DNA from: Alphaproteobacteria bacterium UBA2947
GTDB taxonomy: Bacteria; Pseudomonadota; Alphaproteobacteria; Rs-D84
Direction of reading: 5' to 3'
Assembly (NCBI GenBank): GCA_002348925.1
Contig: DEBV01000007.1
Span: 15,291-22,462, forward strand
DNA length: 7,172 nucleotides
The translations under genes were made by a program, and so were the position numbers. The notes under the pieces are model-generated. The model saw only the letters and a program-made list of their open reading frames with translations. It ran no database searches and had not been told where the DNA came from. Numbering within the stretch: position 1 is the first letter of the stretch; each line of letters starts with the position of its first letter. Shown here piece by piece: positions 5,241-7,172 of this stretch.

Positions 5241-7172
5241 TTGACCGTGACAATGTTTGTATTTTAACCCCGAACCACATGGACACAACGCATTACGCGA
5301 TATATTCATGTTCGCCATACTGTTAGAAGCACTGCTTTGATTTAATTCAGAATCATGTTGTGCCTGTTGTTGCGCGGTCGCATTAACATCTTCACGCGTC
5401 AATTCCATACGACAGATATACGCAACGGACATTGTTTTAAAGTTTTGAATCGTGTTCTTGAACAATTCCAGCGCTTCATTTTTATATTCGTAAAGAGGAT
5501 TTTTCTGGGCATATCCGCGCAAACCAATCGCACCTTGTAAATAATCCATCTGTTGCAAATGACGTTTCCATACGGCATCTAATGCACCCAGCATCATCTG
5601 ACGCTGTGCCATCTGCATCAGTTCTTCGCCATATTTTTCACATTGTTGATTATAACGATGCATTGCCAAATTGAACAAGGTAGTATAAGCCGCGCGTTCA
5701 GATATAGTTTCGTCTGTTTTCCATTTGTCTATGTCTGTAATATCCAACGCGAATATGCGCATCATATCATCATGAATGCCAGCAATATTCCAAGTTGATG
5801 GGTGTGCTTTTTCTGGAATATTCTTTTCACAGATAATTTCAACAACATCACCAATTAATTCTGTTGCCAATGGCTTTAAATCTTCAGACGACATTAAATC
5901 ATTACGTTGTTTATAAACAACTGTTCTTTGGTCGTTCATAACATTGTCGTATTTCAGCAATTCTTTACGTGCTTCGAAATATCTGGCTTCGACACGTTTT
6001 TGTGCTTTTTCCAACGCTTTGGTTATCCAAGGATGAGTTATCGCTTCACCTGGTTTTAATCCCAAAGTTGTTAACATATTTTGTAAACGCGCTGCACCAA
6101 ATATACGCATCAAATCATCGTCCAAAGCCAAGAAAAACTTAGAATCACCAGGATCACCTTGCCGCCCAGAACGACCGCGCAACTGATTGTCAATTCGACG
6201 AGATTCATGACGTTCTGTACCGATAACATACAAACCGCCAGCCTTTAATACTTTCTCTTTATTCGCGTCAATGCGTTCCAGTATTTCTTTTTTCTTTTCT
6301 TCAAAATCAGGTGCTGTTTCATCTAAATCAGCAATCAAATCTTCGGCATTACCACCCAATTTAATATCGGTTCCACGACCAGCCATATTGGTAGCGATTG
6401 TCACCGCACCAGGCGCACCAGCCTGAGATACAATCTTTGCTTCTGATTCATGATGTTTAGCGTTCAAAACTGCTGGTTTAATACCTAACTTTTCTTGAAC
6501 AATTTTTGCTAATTCTTCAGATTTTTCAATAGAAACCGTACCAACCAATACAGGTTGTTTACGTTCCATACATTCTGCAATCTGTTTTATAATCGCATCA
6601 TATTTTTCAGATTTATTACGATAAATTTCGTCATGGTGGTCAATACGCGCCACAGGTTTATTTGTTGGAATTGAAACAACGCGCAGTTTATAAATTTCTT
6701 CAAATTCTGCGGCTTCGGTCATTGCTGTACCCGTCATACCCGCCAAAGTTGGATACATTCTGAACAAATTCTGGTAAGAAATGCTGGATACAGTTTGATT
6801 TTCTGGTTGTACTTCGACATGTTCTTTGGCTTCGATTGCTTGATGCAAACCTTTGCCAAAACGACGACCAGACATAACGCGTCCAGTAAATTCATCAACA
6901 ATTAAAACTTCACCATTTCGAACAACATAATTTACATTCTTTTCATACAAATGATGTGCCAAAAGCGACTGTTGTAAGTGCATAACCACAACAGCATTTT
7001 CCGAAGAATACAAATTATCGCCAATTAAAATATCCGCTTGTTTTAATAATGTTGTTGCATGGTCAATACCAGGTTCTGTCAATGTAACATGTCTGTCTTT
7101 TTCGTCAATTTTATAATCATCTGGAACCAACTGCACAACCACAGCATCAACTTTGTTGTACAAATCACTGGT
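5232..7172 (-). CDS. secA: Preprotein translocase ATPase SecA, 5'-truncated by window edge
   Basis: SecA is the ATP-driven motor that pushes unfolded preproteins through the SecYEG channel at the inner membrane. The frame is open to the window edge, so about 646 C-terminal residues are visible and roughly 250-280 N-terminal ones (Walker A, DEAD-type Walker B) lie outside. Counting from the first visible residue: end of the preprotein-binding domain with IVDEFTGR (91-98), GMTGTA (145-150), second nucleotide-binding fold with VLVGTVSIEKSE (208-219), NMAGRGTDI (262-270) and the arginine-finger motif QLRGRSGRQGD (330-340). Helical scaffold and wing domains follow, then a Q/N/S-rich linker (about 600-622) and a SEC-C zinc motif with C630, C632, C641 and H642, which in relatives binds SecB and lipids. 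A TTG at 7161-7163 is internal, not the start. The gene ends TAA, 34 bases before dnaE. Identification is certain; the sequence is intact, with all visible motor motifs present. Confidence 0.98.
   Translation of the reverse strand, partial: TSDLYNKVDAVVVQLVPDDYKIDEKDRHVTLTEPGIDHATTLLKQADILIGDNLYSSENAVVVMHLQQSLLAHHLYEKNVNYVVRNGEVLIVDEFTGRVMSGRRFGKGLHQAIEAKEHVEVQPENQTVSSISYQNLFRMYPTLAGMTGTAMTEAAEFEEIYKLRVVSIPTNKPVARIDHHDEIYRNKSEKYDAIIKQIAECMERKQPVLVGTVSIEKSEELAKIVQEKLGIKPAVLNAKHHESEAKIVSQAGAPGAVTIATNMAGRGTDIKLGGNAEDLIADLDETAPDFEEKKKEILERIDANKEKVLKAGGLYVIGTERHESRRIDNQLRGRSGRQGDPGDSKFFLALDDDLMRIFGAARLQNMLTTLGLKPGEAITHPWITKALEKAQKRVEARYFEARKELLKYDNVMNDQRTVVYKQRNDLMSSEDLKPLATELIGDVVEIICEKNIPEKAHPSTWNIAGIHDDMMRIFALDITDIDKWKTDETISERAAYTTLFNLAMHRYNQQCEKYGEELMQMAQRQMMLGALDAVWKRHLQQMDYLQGAIGLRGYAQKNPLYEYKNEALELFKNTIQNFKTMSVAYICRMELTREDVNATAQQQAQHDSELNQSSASNSMANMNISRNALCPCGSGLKYKHCHGQLH

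Noticed and set aside
6133..6153. SecA QGDPGD variation after the arginine-finger motif
   Set aside because: The residue after QGDPG is variable among SecA proteins (Ser, Arg, Glu, Ile), so Asp here is not remarkable.
7161..7163. TTG as a possible start codon of secA
   Set aside because: The frame continues upstream to the window edge (T-S-D before the Leu), and this position aligns with the interior of SecA, so it is a truncation by the window and not a short SecA.

Overview
The window is a compact run of five genes, all on the minus strand, so transcription goes from high to low coordinates. In that order they are: secA (5'-truncated at the right edge), dnaE, rsmH, a small four-helix membrane protein with an exported CxxC motif, and the N-terminal part of an unrecognised soluble protein cut by the left edge. 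No stretch longer than about 65 bases is non-coding. I found no RNA gene, insertion sequence, CRISPR array or convincing intrinsic terminator.

The organism looks like an uncultured, low-GC (roughly 40% by eye, not counted) alphaproteobacterium. SecA has a C-terminal SEC-C zinc motif and proteobacterial-type motor and scaffold sequences. DnaE opens like the proteobacterial form (FVHLRVHS) and has a degenerate PHP domain. RsmH starts HIPVLLNDVL. The standard code fits all genes. Alphaproteobacteria is an inference from remembered family sequences; phylum or class is fairly safe, the order is not.

Region 5232-7172 is secA. A 34-base gap with a stem-loop and a strong Shine-Dalgarno sequence leads to dnaE (GTG start). 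dnaE overlaps rsmH by four bases (ATGA), which implies translational coupling. These three housekeeping genes (preprotein translocation, chromosome replication, 16S rRNA methylation) can be read as one transcription unit. The arrangement is notable because rsmH normally sits in the mraZ-rsmH-ftsL-ftsI division cluster.

After rsmH a recognisable sigma70-type promoter, preceded by a perfect 14-bp palindrome, starts a second unit. It holds the membrane protein (306-854) and, 18 bases later, the partial hypothetical gene (1-287). These two are the least understood part of the window. From memory, both resemble protein families common in Candidate Phyla Radiation (Patescibacteria) genomes, which would make them a possible shared or transferred two-gene module. 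This is the best candidate here for an undescribed system, but no function can be assigned from sequence alone.
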